From Diplocarpon mali (lineage: Eukaryota; Ascomycota; Leotiomycetes; Helotiales; Drepanopezizaceae): DNA of 24,298 bases. Below the pieces are notes generated by a model, which made no database searches, was not told the DNA's origin, and was given only the letters and a program-made list of their open reading frames with translations. The position numbers and the translations under genes are program-made. How positions within the stretch are numbered: position 1 is the stretch's first letter; every line of letters starts with the position of its first letter. The stretch covers positions 55,992-80,289 of the forward strand of contig JAENRP010000198.1 of the NCBI GenBank assembly GCA_024741835.1. Reading direction: 5' to 3'. Of this stretch, positions 1-10,265 are shown in pieces.

Positions 1-2930
1 TAAGCGCCGTGTGTGGTCTGCCTTGTGGTCTGATACTATTTCAATCGATCCCGAGAGAAGGGGAGTCAAGGGGAGGGGGAGCTCCGACAAACTCCGCAAG
101 GAGCTGCATATCGGTCTAAGGCAAGAGCGAAAGGGGGCCGGGCAGAGCGCAGCAATCTCCCGACACGCGACCGGGAGAGCGTCGCAGACGACGAGGGCGA
201 GTTTCCGTCGCGTAATTCCGAACATGCACATGCCGCATCGCGTCTCTGCTCGCCGGCGCCTCTGTACCGAGTTGTGGCATCGGCCACGCTCGGCCTGCGA
301 ACAGATGTCCCGTGGTGGTCGGGAAGGGACCCGCCGTCGGCTCGGGGATCTCCCGCCCGCACGTGCCCACCCACCCGGCCGCATCAACATCGACCCTCTG
401 CGGGCGGACTGGAGGGGGGTCGGAATCGATTCAAACGGCAACGAGGCTGCACCGCACCCCCTCCACCCACCGTAGGAGACATCGTACCTGATACCTTGCA
501 ACTTTCCCATCCTATCCAGCAGTATCACACGGAATCTAGAGGATTCAACGTCCAATCGCATCCTATCATCCCCTCCCCCCCTTCCGTCACATGGAAATCA
601 TAGATCCGGCTGCCCTCGAGTAGGGACAACCTTCACCTTCTCCAAGGCAGCCTACGCAGTAAGCCAAAGCGGCGGAGGGATGCGATGCGCAGATGTGCCT
701 GGCAGCCTCGTGCTCTCTGGATCGATTCCGAGAAACTAAGTAGCCACGAATACAGCATGTTCTTCCTAAGCACGATCGAGATGCACCAATACGATCCTCC
801 CCATCACTTCCAGTATACGAGTTTGCCTGGGGGATATTATCGAGTGCTATAATTACTTTGGACTTTTACACCATCAGAGAGCAGGTTAGCAAGGGGATTC
901 TCGCCTCTCACGTGCGGATGTGCCTGGCAGCCTCATGCCGTTCTGATCGCAACGGCCCCGGCCCCGTGACCCCCTCCCCAATGCCAAGATCGGATTGGCC
1001 TCCCGACAGCGCCCAGGACCTGACGGGGCCGTGCGCTGTGGCCGGCGCGGGCGGGGCCGCGGGAGCAGCCCGTGGACGACGACAGGCCCCCCGCTCCCGC
1101 CGAGCCCCGAGACTGACTGGCCGCTGATCCCGGAACAGGACGAAGAGCAGACGCTTCGGGAGGACGTCTTCAGCTGCCGAAACTCCGCAGGCCTCAGGGG
1201 GGCTGCTTCTACGGCGCCTGCCTGGCACTTCTCCTCCGCCAACTCCCAAAACCCGAGGGGCGCCTGGATCCTAGATCAGAGGTTTACCCTGCCGGCTTGC
1301 TCGCCGGCCAAGCCCCCGAGCGTATGCTTAAACCATGCGAGCGCTCTCTCAACGACCCTGGCCGGGACAGCGCGCCAGTGTGGGGTTTGCCTGGCCTGGC
1401 GACGAAGCAGTGGTTGGAACTGGAGATCGATGTCGGTACCGAGTCGGCACCGATACCCACCCGCGCTGGCAGACCGGTCCCCCATGCTACCCCCACGTCG
1501 CCGGACAAGTACCAGTGCCGTGTACAGGAATCAACGGAGACACCTTGCCTTGACTGACCCTACCGGGCCTTCTCTGCGTACCTATCGTATCGCATCGTAA
1601 CGAGGTCCATATGCTACGACCTAAGCGAGGTGCCAATCCCGCCCCGCCTCTGTCAACATGCAAACAGCCCCACGAAGTCTGCCTTGCCAGGCCGCACTGT
1701 CCCGTGATCAGAGCCCCACAACGTGCTGCGCGCAGGTGTGGCTCCCGCGCTCCCCCTGGTCGGATACCTCGCCTTGTCTCATCTCATCTCATCTCATCCT
1801 CATTCTCATTCTCATCACATACGCCCATCTCATCTTCGTACATACCCAGCTCGTACAAGAGCCTACGCTATTCGGATTTCAAGTTAGGGGGGGGGGCTCC
1901 AGGTGCGTCGCCGGGGTTTACAATCACTTACTCTCCTCATGCGGGCTTCGCGGTGAGCGGTGAGAATCATGGCGTCAACTTCGTCTCTCCCCTGATGCCG
2001 GTCGCGAGACGTGAGAGACCGCGTAGCCGCATGCATCGGCAGATGCCTCGTGGCATACGTTTACGGTCGCGTCCCCGGCGCTTCACCTGCGCCGCATCAG
2101 TCCGGCAGACCCTCCTTCGCTGACCCTCCTTCCCCGTGCTTCCACGTGATGGGTATACATCCCGTCGCCGATCCGCAGCCAGGTATCCTCAGCTTCGTTC
2201 AGCCCAAAGTCGGGACCGTGGCCTGCAGACCGCGGGCTTGTCTCGTCGGTGTGCCGACTTGACCTCTCCCCATACTCCGGATGGGGAAACAGGTCGGCCT
2301 GAGAGTCATTCTATGGTTGCGAGCCAGGAACTCCTACTCGGGGACGATGCAAGCCAAGGTACGTCTCTGGCCTGTGATCTTCGTTCTTGGTGTCGGGGAG
2401 GCATTTTCTATTCTGTTCTCTGGAAGCAATCGAGGAAGATCCTAGACGAGGCTCTATGGGTCCGTGATGACCCCGCGGACGCGTAGCTGCCATCGGATTC
2501 CTCTCGTTGCCAGAGCCTAGCATATGCTTGAGAGTCGAGTTCGCACTTCACCTCGACGGCTTGCGCCCGCGAAGAAAATAGGTGTAGGTGCCACAGCGCC
2601 GTGCCTCTCCAAGCGCGCTCTCTTTCCACTGCATCGTCAATACCAATTCCCCGGCGGTGCGTCGCGATATGCGCCGAGTGATTCTCTCATCGCCCACCTC
2701 GTGGGGAGATTCTCGTCCAAGCCACTGCCTCCAGCCTTTGCAACCCAGCCGCGGAAGCCTCTCTCCATAACCGGTCACGCGGAGCTAGTCCCCGCGTCGA
2801 TGGCTAGAGGCCAGGGTCTTCCATCTCCTCCTGCCCGATGCCCGTTGCCACTGCGCTCACCGAGACTTGGCCCTCGTGACCCTACTCGTAGAGCCTGTTT
2901 TTCTCTGCTATCCTAGACCAAACATGAAGC
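1..2930. other. Gene-poor GC-rich stretch at left edge
   Basis: No protein family is recognisable on either strand. The open frames here are short, arginine/proline/serine-rich and overlap on opposite strands, as expected from GC-rich non-coding DNA. Visible structure is limited to a TCTCA microsatellite (about 1777-1815), a 10-G run (1887-1896), an 18-bp word occurring twice (near 694 and 918), and the 3' flank of the minus-strand transcription factor that ends at 2931. A diverged or lineage-specific gene cannot be excluded without transcript data. Confidence 0.5.
1777..1815. repeat. TCTCA microsatellite
   Basis: Four perfect TCTCA units (1777-1796) are followed by diverged CTCAT/TCTCAT copies to about 1815. 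This is simple sequence in the gene-poor left flank and no function is evident. Confidence 0.8.
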
Positions 2931-5900
2931 TCACCCCTGGTTCTTGAACAGCCAATCCGAATCGGCATCGACCATGAAGTTTGTAATGTTGAATTCGTTC
3001 GTGCCGTTGCCCATGTCAGGCATATGCATCTCCCCGACGCCAGAGCTGGGAACATGGCCTGCTTCTCCCGCCGTCACGGGAAGCCTCGGGACGTTGAAAA
3101 AGTCGAAGACGTCGAGATACTCCAGCTCATTCGGAGCCGGCGTTCTGGCAGGGGTCACGCTAGGCATGCGCGATACCAGCCCGATGTGCTTAGGCTGCCT
3201 GGAAATCAGGAAGTCCAAGTCGTAGGCGCAGCGTCTCATGTCTGCCAGTATTTTCACGGACGAAGGAGTGACCCGCTCACCGTGCGTCCCAGCCGACCGC
3301 TCAGAATCTCGGTGCTCGTCGAGGACGCGTTGGAGGATGGCTGTGTACCGTTCTGCGACGAGCCAGTAGCGCCCCATTTCTCGGAGGGTATCGACGAAAA
3401 ACTGGATCTGGGGACTGAGTTTGCGCTCAATGGTTGAGCCGTGGACGAGCAGGAGTCTGGCGGCCACCCAGAGGGTAAATGCGAAAGGAGGGCCGAGCTT
3501 GGGCAGCATGCCGTTCTGGACGACGAACTCGCCGAGGGCCGCTATGTTCTCCACCGCTCCGTGACAGCGCTGGCTGGCGCTGTAGGAGGGTGTGAAGATG
3601 GGGGATCTTGTCGTTGGGTATGCTGCAGATGAGTGGAGTCTGATGACCGTGGTATGGTACGTTGCTGTTCACATCTCAGTGGGAGTCTTCAAGAAATTAG
3701 ATGTCCAAGGAGGTGAGTTGCAATCTCCCGGCTACGAACCCGAACGTGTCCCTCGGAATCATCTCGGTGATATGGAGCGTAGACCTACCGTGCAGCATGA
3801 CCCACCCACAGTTGATGGACTTGGTACCTCCAGGCTGGAAGAGCTTAGCCATGTTGCCGTAGTCCGCAGGCAGATCGAACTTCCACGATGTAAGCATGTT
3901 ATCCAACTCCCTATATTCCCCTTGCCATTGCTCGACATCAGACAGGGCGCTGATGTCAACGGGCTTCTTCAAAAATTTGTGGATCCTCGACAAGATCCCC
4001 AGGATCTCAATGTGGTAAGAGAACATTCCCAGGTTCTCCGGCTTGTCGATCTCATACTCCGTCCGCTCGCTAGTACGGAAGAAGCGGGTCTGAACTGGTT
4101 GGTTCTTGTTCCATAGATCGTCTCTGCAAGGAAGGGTCCTGTCGATTTCCTTTTCGTCAAGAGCGAATTCGAATGCGGTTGCTATGGTAGCATATCGGTC
4201 CAGCAGGTACACCATCCAGAAGAGGCGGCGCCTGGATTCATCCTCGAGGAAGCTATCTGCCTCGGGGAGGACTATTGCCCGAAGCGTATAGATTGAAGGA
4301 TAATTTGGAGAAACAGAGACCGATGTGGTCTCGACGGACAAGCCAAGCTGCACCACAGAGCGTGTAATGAGAGCAAGTAGATTCCACCCCGGTGGGCCGT
4401 TGCTGCTACCCACCAGGTCGAGCGCGAGGATCACCAGGGCCTGTAGGGCCTTGACGGAAGAGTTTTCCAAGCCGTAGAGCAGGACTTTCTGCTTCGAGAG
4501 GTCATGATAGTGCCGCCTCCGGTCTTCTGTCAGGCGGGAGTCCGTCGAGAATCTCAACGTTGTTGCGACTATAGCGTGACACAGGATCTTGTCAGCCTCG
4601 TCCCAGGTCGAGGGACCAAAGAGAGCATCCAAGGTAGACCTTCTGTGCAGAATTGGACACCAAGTGTTGACATGCTTGAAGTAGAGGTCGACGAGAGCAT
4701 AGAGCAGGTCGTAGGGAGGAAGGGCGTGATCTGAAATGAATTCATTTTGGGTTTTTGGAATGCCATGACTTGGGGATGTTAGTGGTGGCTGCGCAGCTGT
4801 GTAGAAGTCTGGAACCTGGCCCGACTGGAGTAGGTGGGCTCGATTGTGGATGCTGTTGGGTTGTTGCATTCCTTGCTGAAACACATCTCCGTGCAAAGCT
4901 GGCATGGATGGGGTCTGCGGCATGGGATTCCCAAAGTCAATTGTTGACGGCTTCTGTATGAAGAGGGCGGTCTCTGCCTGTGGGAGGTGACCACGGCGCC
5001 CGTCACTGCCTCGACATGCGGGGAGGCTCTGGGGCGTGCCATGCTCGCTTGAAGTACTGTTGCTGTGGTTGGTGACGGATGTCTCGAGAATTTGAGAATG
5101 CCCTCTGATGATTTCTTCTAGCCTGATAAAGTCAACCTCGAGAGTGTACGCATGCCCCCTGGGGTGAGGAGAGAATTCTCGAGACCCAAGCTGATATTCC
5201 GAGCCCAGAATAACACAACATCTTGAGCTAGTGTGCTTGGGTTGCGGGATTCAAATGCTGGGGATTCTTGTGCTTCCCCAAACAAGGAAAAGAAAGGCTG
5301 TGTACCTGTCCAGTCTCTGCTCCAATTCTCTGCCATAGCCAGCTCTGAGCCCGGGCTTCTTTCTCTCCTTGTACTCGCAAACGGCGTTATTGCGACTGCA
5401 CCATCCGCATGATGGCTGGCCCCGATCACATTTGACCTGCTTGGAGTCAGAAGGAGTCTTGGAGCACCAATGAAATGTACGAGGACAGTGCGCCTGGAAG
5501 ACTGGGTGCAGGCGTGCAGGTATGGCATGGCATGGCATGGCATGGCATCGAGCTTCTCAAGCGTGACATATCTCATCTGAAAATCCCCGACGCCGAAGGG
5601 CTCCCGAAGCTGTCATGCACAGGAGCCGATGAATGTCCAGCCGAGTGTCTGTGTGCATACGCGAAGACTCGGACAAGATACATATCAACGATAGCTGCAG
5701 GCTCCGTGGCGGAAGAACGAGCTGACCTTTCTCTGCTTGCACAGCTCGCACCTTGGATGGTTAGCGAAGTTGGGTCAAGAGGTCTTTGGATGGGGAGATG
5801 GCCTCCTGGGTCCCGAAACGAGGCATCAGGCTGCGAGCTCGCGCTATCATTGACTGGCGAAGGAGACACGGTTCCTTACGAGACGGACATCGGCCGCCGC

Positions 5901-6040
5901 GGCCTCTTGCGCGGCCGGGGAGCATTCTCTCCATTGTCGTGCAGGCTCTCGTCGTCGCTGTCGGCGTTCTCGTCGTCGCTCTCGGGCGGACACAGTCCCG
6001 GGCGCAGGGAGGGCTCGGGCGAGTTCTTCTGCCGGTCCAT
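2931..6040 (-). CDS. Zn2Cys6 fungal transcription factor, candidate rhamnose regulator
   Basis: Five exons are read on the minus strand: 6040-5880, 5751-5727, 5436-5306, 5122-3789 and 3664-2931. They join in frame to 794 residues. The N-terminus is acidic, followed by a basic run (RPRKRPRRP, residues 42-50) that could be a nuclear localisation signal. Six cysteines at 55, 58, 65, 72, 75 and 82 have exactly the C-X2-C-X6-C-X6-C-X2-C-X6-C spacing of a Gal4-type DNA-binding domain. A linker and a short coiled coil (LDRLEEIIRG) follow. The fungal_trans (PF04082-like) middle region starts near residue 242 (HVNTWCPILHRRS) and includes RRRLFWMVYLLDRY near 402-415. The start at 6040 is the first ATG of the frame carrying the basic region, in a good context (accATGG). 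The gene is divergent from the L-rhamnonate dehydratase, so a role in rhamnose regulation is plausible, but this rests on position only. Similarity to RhaR or TRC1 has not been tested. Exon 2 is only 25 nt. Confidence 0.88.
5522..5546. repeat. ATGGC pentanucleotide microsatellite inside an intron
   Basis: Five perfect tandem copies of ATGGC lie inside intron 2 (5726-5437) of the zinc-cluster gene. At 290 bp this is the longest intron of that gene. On the coding strand the repeat reads GCCAT. The repeat can change in length without touching the protein. Confidence 0.85.
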
Positions 6041-6565
6041 GGTGCGCGGCGACGCGTCGAGGCTGCTGGTCGCGCGAGTCGCCAGCCTCTCGTGGTGCCG
6101 CCCTTCTGTTTTTCTCCTTTTCGGTGGAGATGAGAACGAGCCTCCGCAGGGCTCGGGCTACGTTCAGAGCGAGCCTGGGGAAGATGTGGAACTACTATCC
6201 GGGCACAGCTGGGCCTTGTTGAGGGCGAAGCGAGCGGTCGAAAGTTCGGATTTGCGGGCGTTTCCGAGGGTGGGGGACGAGGATGCACATGAGATCGAGG
6301 AGACGCAGGAGACGCACGAGGTGAGAGGATACAGCGAGAGCAGAATGTGCTGTTTCGTCGGAAGCCGAACATGAATCGCTCCTCTCTCGCCCCCTCTCTC
6401 CCCTAACCTCTTGATCCATCCATGTAGCTGCGGGCATATATCAGACTTCCCCCCCCAAGTCGGCGAGCAGCACGCAACTAGAGATTCCAAGTGCCATACT
6501 ATCCCACCCCTTCGTACCCGGGAACGGGACCAAGGCCGTGTGATGGGACGCATGCATGCATACTT

Positions 6566-6598
6566 GGTACTTGTGGTAATTATTCCATAAACGCCGTC
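6566..6598 (+). repeat. 33-bp direct repeat, copy 1
   Basis: This copy matches 6657-6689 at 30 of 33 positions, with a shared core of TGGTAAT-ATTCCATAAACGC. The differences are two T/C and one C/A. The copies are 91 bp apart, start to start, in the same orientation. They could be a duplicated regulatory element or a remnant of a local duplication. Confidence 0.8.
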
Positions 6599-6656
6599 TC
6601 TGCGTAATTCGGAAGGTCTCTATCGACCGGGGATTTGACCAGGGGGGTATATACTG

Positions 6657-6689
6657 GGTACCTGTGGTAATCATTCCATAAACGCAGTC
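6657..6689 (+). repeat. 33-bp direct repeat, copy 2
   Basis: Second copy of the 33-bp direct repeat (partner at 6566-6598), same orientation, three mismatches. It lies about 620 bp upstream of the zinc-cluster start codon and about 1.35 kb upstream of the dehydratase start codon. Confidence 0.8.
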
Positions 6690-7294
6690 GGTGCGCCTCT
6701 CTCCAGGTTCCTCTAAACAGGGGCTCTGAATAAGGGGTACTAATTATCATATAATTATGCTAATTCGCCGCTTCGTACACTGAAGATGGAACGCTTTAGT
6801 TATGGAACCCATATCCCATGCCTTGTGGGGAGTGGAGGCACGGGGGATGGCATGGGAGCGGGCTCGTGACCTGACATGATGCAAGACATGACTCTGCGAT
6901 CGGACGAGGGGAATCACGGAATGGGGCATATCGCGATAATGCATGCTGGGGAGTCTATTGACACTGCGCGCCACGGACCGGGGCGGCCACGACTCGGGCC
7001 CCACCGCAGTCGCTGCTGGCGAGCGGCATCATGATGACTTGCGGATGCCGGGGGAGAGCGCATCTGCTACGGATACCGGGGGGACAGGCCCTCGACCGTG
7101 AGGATCCGGAGGCCAGACCGCATCGCATCTAATGCTAGAGGGCGTGTCGACCGAGAATCGTGGATCAAGTTTGGCTCGAGCCATGGTGAGCAGCTCCGGC
7201 CGACGAGCACTACCACCGGAACACCAGTCAAGACTTGTCTGGACATCTCGATTCCGCCCGAGATGGGATGTGTAGCCAATATATCTGTAGATGC

Positions 7295-7459
7295 AAGATG
7301 GTGGGTGTAAGATGGTGGGTGCAAGATGGTAGATTTAAGATGGTAGATATAAGATGGTAAATACAAGACGGTAAATACAAGCCGGTAAATACAAGCCGGT
7401 AAATACAAGACGGTAAACAAATGTCAAATACAAAACGTCCAATACAAGATATCAAACAC
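7295..7459 (+). repeat. 14-bp minisatellite with graded divergence
   Basis: Nine contiguous 14-nt units (7295-7420) have the consensus AAGATGGTAAATAC. About three decayed units follow to 7459, one of them shortened by 3 nt. Neighbouring units resemble each other most: GGTGGGTG types come first, then GGTAGAT, then GGTAAATAC, with an AAGACGG/AAGCCGG block in the middle. This is the pattern of stepwise tandem duplication. Because 14 is not a multiple of three, all frames through it give repetitive hydrophobic peptides, which are not evidence of a gene. Confidence 0.93.
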
Positions 7460-7914
7460 AACATCTAAACCCCGAGACAGGACCAATCCATGACCCGATC
7501 CTGTCTAGAGAAGATCCCGAGTCCCGTTGTGTACTTGGCACAGGATCGAGGCTGGAATCCGGGATTGATGGTATTGCCAGATGCCTCCCTCTCGCCGAGC
7601 TCACGGATGCCCCGGAGCGGCTCGCATCTCCCATCCGCTCTCGCTTCGTTTCTTCCTTGTGAGGAGACGTCCATCGGCCTCTCTCTCCACCTCGGCACGG
7701 GGCAGCTGCGCCCGAGTGCATGACCCCGCCGACCCAAAGCTCCCTTCGTGCTCGGCCTGCGCCGGTGCTGTCCAGACAACAGCTCCGAGGTAGGTGAGGT
7801 AAGCACGAGCTAAGTTACGTTTTCTTCCTCATGCCTACGGCTGGAGCTGCCTTATGTAAGTACCTTATGTAACTCCCATTCCGGCTCCGTCTCGCGTACC
7901 CAAGCTATATCCCG

Positions 7915-7964
7915 CTCCTCCTCCTCCTCCTCCCCCTCCTCCCCCTCCTCCTCCTCCTCCTCCA
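7915..7964 (+). promoter_or_regulatory. Pyrimidine-rich (CTC)n tract in the dehydratase promoter
   Basis: About 50 nt of almost pure C/T, mostly CTC triplets interrupted by CCCCC, lie about 75 bp upstream of the ATG at 8041. CT-rich tracts just before the transcription or translation start are common in filamentous fungal promoters. A core-promoter or leader role is inferred. Confidence 0.5.
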
Positions 7965-8040
7965 TCCCCAGACTGGCCCTGTGCCTGTCTCCATCTCTCA
8001 CGTACTTGGATCCCCCCCGTTCCTCCTCCTCTTACCTGCC

Positions 8041-9499
8041 ATGGCAGCGACGGCAAGAAGTTTCCCCACCATCAAGGCCATCCGCTCCTACGTGGTGGAT
8101 GGTGTGGGCTCGGGAGGAGACTACCACAATGTAAAGGGGGGCCATTGGTCAGTATCGCTTCCAGAAGTAAAGGCAAAAGTCATCGGCAGACCATCCTGAC
8201 TCCGCATCAGGCTGATCGATACGTCTATATCGACTCCCATGTCCAGATGGGAGAACTACCGGGCTTCGAGGACTAGTTGGGGTATCAACGTTCTGGGCTC
8301 TTTCTGTGTGGAGGTTGAGGGCTCAGATGGCACAGTTGGATTTGCAACGGGATTCGGAGGTAGCCACTCTCCCCAGGAAGATCCTAGGCCAGAGTTGACT
8401 TTCTTCCTTTGCAGGCCCACCAGCATGCTGGCTTGTTCACCAACACTTTGAGCGGTTCCTGATCGGCGCGGACCCGAGAGATACCAACCACCTGTTCGAG
8501 CAGATGTACCGAGGCTCCATGTTCTACGGCCGAAAGGGGCTCCCAGTCGCAGTCATCTCCGTTATCGATCTCGCTCTGTGGGATCTGCAGGGGAAGATCC
8601 GGAACGAACCAGTCTACAAACTCATCGGAGGAGCTACGAGGGAGAGACTGGACTTCTACTGCACCGGTCCGGAACCAGCAGCAGCAAAGGCCATGGGATT
8701 CTGGGGTGCCAAAGTTCCGTTGCCGTACTGCCCAGAGGAGGGCCACACGGGCCTGAAGAAGAACGTCGAGTTCTTGCGAAAGCACCGAGAGAGCGTTGGC
8801 CCAGACTTCCCGCTCATGGTGGATTGCTATATGAGTCTGAACGTTCCCTACACCATCCAGCTGGCCACGGCATGCCTCGACCTGGACATCAACTGGTGGG
8901 AGGAATGCCTCTCGCCAGATGACACGGATGGCTTTGCACAGATCAAGCGAGCTCACCCCCAGCTCAAGTTCACCACGGGAGAGCACGAGTACTCGCGGTA
9001 CGGATTCCGCAAGCTGATCGAGGGGCGGAATCTCGACATCATCCAACCGGATGTCATGTGGCTCGGTGGGATGACCGAGCTCCTAAAAGTAGCGGCCATG
9101 GCTTCGGCGTATGACATTCCCGTGGTCCCACACGCAAGTGGTCCTTACAGCTACCACTTTGTGATTTCGCAGACGAATTGTCCTTTCCAGGAATACCTCG
9201 CCAACTCGCCCGATGGCAAGAGTGTACTGCCCGTTTTCGGAGACCTGTTCTTGGATGAGCCGATCCCTCTGAAAGGCTTCCTGAACTCCACCCAGCTCGA
9301 CAAGCCAGGATTCGGATTGACGCTGAACCCAGCCGCTAGATTGATCCCGGCTCAGTATTTGTTGACGCCGAACCCCGAGCGACCCCTGGGACAAGCGGCC
9401 CGTGAGCAGCCGAGAAAGGTTCTTGAGGGGAGGGACCCTGGAAAGAATGGGTTGCTTAATGGTGTTGTTAAGGGTGTTGAAGAGCAGACAACATCATAG
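8041..9499 (+). CDS. LRA3: L-rhamnonate dehydratase (enolase/mandelate racemase superfamily)
   Basis: Three exons (8041-8147, 8211-8359, 8415-9499) join to 446 residues. The protein should dehydrate L-rhamnonate to 2-keto-3-deoxy-L-rhamnonate, the third step of the non-phosphorylative L-rhamnose pathway in the cytosol. The fold is mandelate-racemase type. The N-terminal cap has GSGGDYHN and RTSWGINVLG, which match bacterial RhmD (GGDYH, RSSFGINVLG). The barrel has the expected metal ligands: D222 (MVDCYMS), E248 (WWEECLSP) and E275 (TTGEHEY). It also has the D298 (QPDVMWLGG) and H325 (VVPHAS) dyad, and then DKPGFG near the end. A roughly 40-residue C-terminal tail extends past the bacterial length. 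Both introns restore conserved residues (HW|LID and FGG|PPACW), which supports the splice calls. The symbol follows the yeast LRA3 (Aspergillus lraC) naming. The zinc-cluster gene is divergent on its left and the rhamnose dehydrogenase lies downstream on the same strand. Confidence 0.95.
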
Positions 9500-10265
9500 A
9501 CCGTCATTGTACCGTGTATTTAAAATCGGCACTGGTAGCCAGTCTATCGAGTAGGTCTATCGATCAAAACGCCATGTTACTGCATCCAAGTCGTCGTCGC
9601 TTGTGAAACCTACCGTGTACATGCTACTGTAACCTACAAAGCAGACCGTTAAACTGCGACCATACAGGACAGCCGGCTCGATCATCTCTTGTAATCCCAA
9701 ACGATCTGAGGTCTGATAATCCCGGGATATCGGCAGCCTACCGCTACTGACAACCCATCCGGAGAACACAACTCCTCACGGCATCCACTGATCAATTGAC
9801 TTGGTGCATATGATTGAGTCGAAGTTCCGAGGTGTCCCTACAAGCCCTTGTATCGATGCATCTCTCGCAGCGCCCGTATCAAGCGAAAGGGAAGTCTGTC
9901 TCGGGTCCAAATGACCGAAGACCGAAAACGTGGGGGAGAATGCAGGGATGCTCTCTCGACCCGAAGTCCCCCCCCCCCACCAAGCTGCCAGACGGGGAGC
10001 GGAGTTCAGTTCGTGCAGATTCCAGCTGGACTGGCCACAGCAGGTCCAGCCTCACTCGGGAGACGAGACGTCGGAGAAGACGGCGCGAGTACTGCTCCCC
10101 CTCCTCTCCGTCCTCACCACCGTGTGAACTACGAAATCCACGCTGGATGCCAATCATCGTGCAAACCTCATTCTCCAGCCAGCGCCGCCGACCTAAACGC
10201 AGCATAACCTGGGCGAAGTCCCCCTCTCCCCCTTCCCCCTCCCTCTTCCGCGGCAGTCCCCAGCA
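9500..10265. promoter_or_regulatory. Intergenic region before L-rhamnose dehydrogenase
   Basis: These 766 bp hold the 3' end of the dehydratase transcript and the promoter of the dehydrogenase. An 11-C run lies at 9968-9978. A C/T tract at 10219-10249 ends just before the ATG at 10266, a typical fungal leader element. The long minus-strand frame that crosses this region is an antisense shadow of the dehydrogenase. Confidence 0.5.

Larger units (their letters stand above)
6041..8040. promoter_or_regulatory. 2-kb divergent intergenic region between regulator and L-rhamnonate dehydratase
   Basis: This spacer must hold the promoters of both the zinc-cluster factor (leftward) and the dehydratase (rightward). 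It contains a 33-bp direct repeat pair (6566 and 6657), a 14-bp minisatellite (7295-7459), a repeated CCTTATGTAA word (7851 and 7863) and a pyrimidine tract (7915-7964) about 80 bp before the dehydratase start. No open frame here looks like a real gene. A specific operator for the regulator cannot be assigned by eye. Confidence 0.6.

Noticed and set aside
995..1600. 201-codon plus-strand frame in the left flank
   Set aside because: Composition typical of a random frame in GC-rich DNA; no domain, no splice support, several overlapping alternative frames.
5761..6372. 203-codon minus-strand frame overlapping the transcription-factor start
   Set aside because: Arginine/proline-rich and crosses exon 1 in a different frame. 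The zinc-cluster reading through 6040-5880 is much better supported. It could at most be an upstream overlapping frame in the leader.
7067..7464. Repetitive hydrophobic frames (YLPSYIYHL-type) on the minus strand
   Set aside because: They are translations of the 14-bp minisatellite in its different frames, not a membrane protein.
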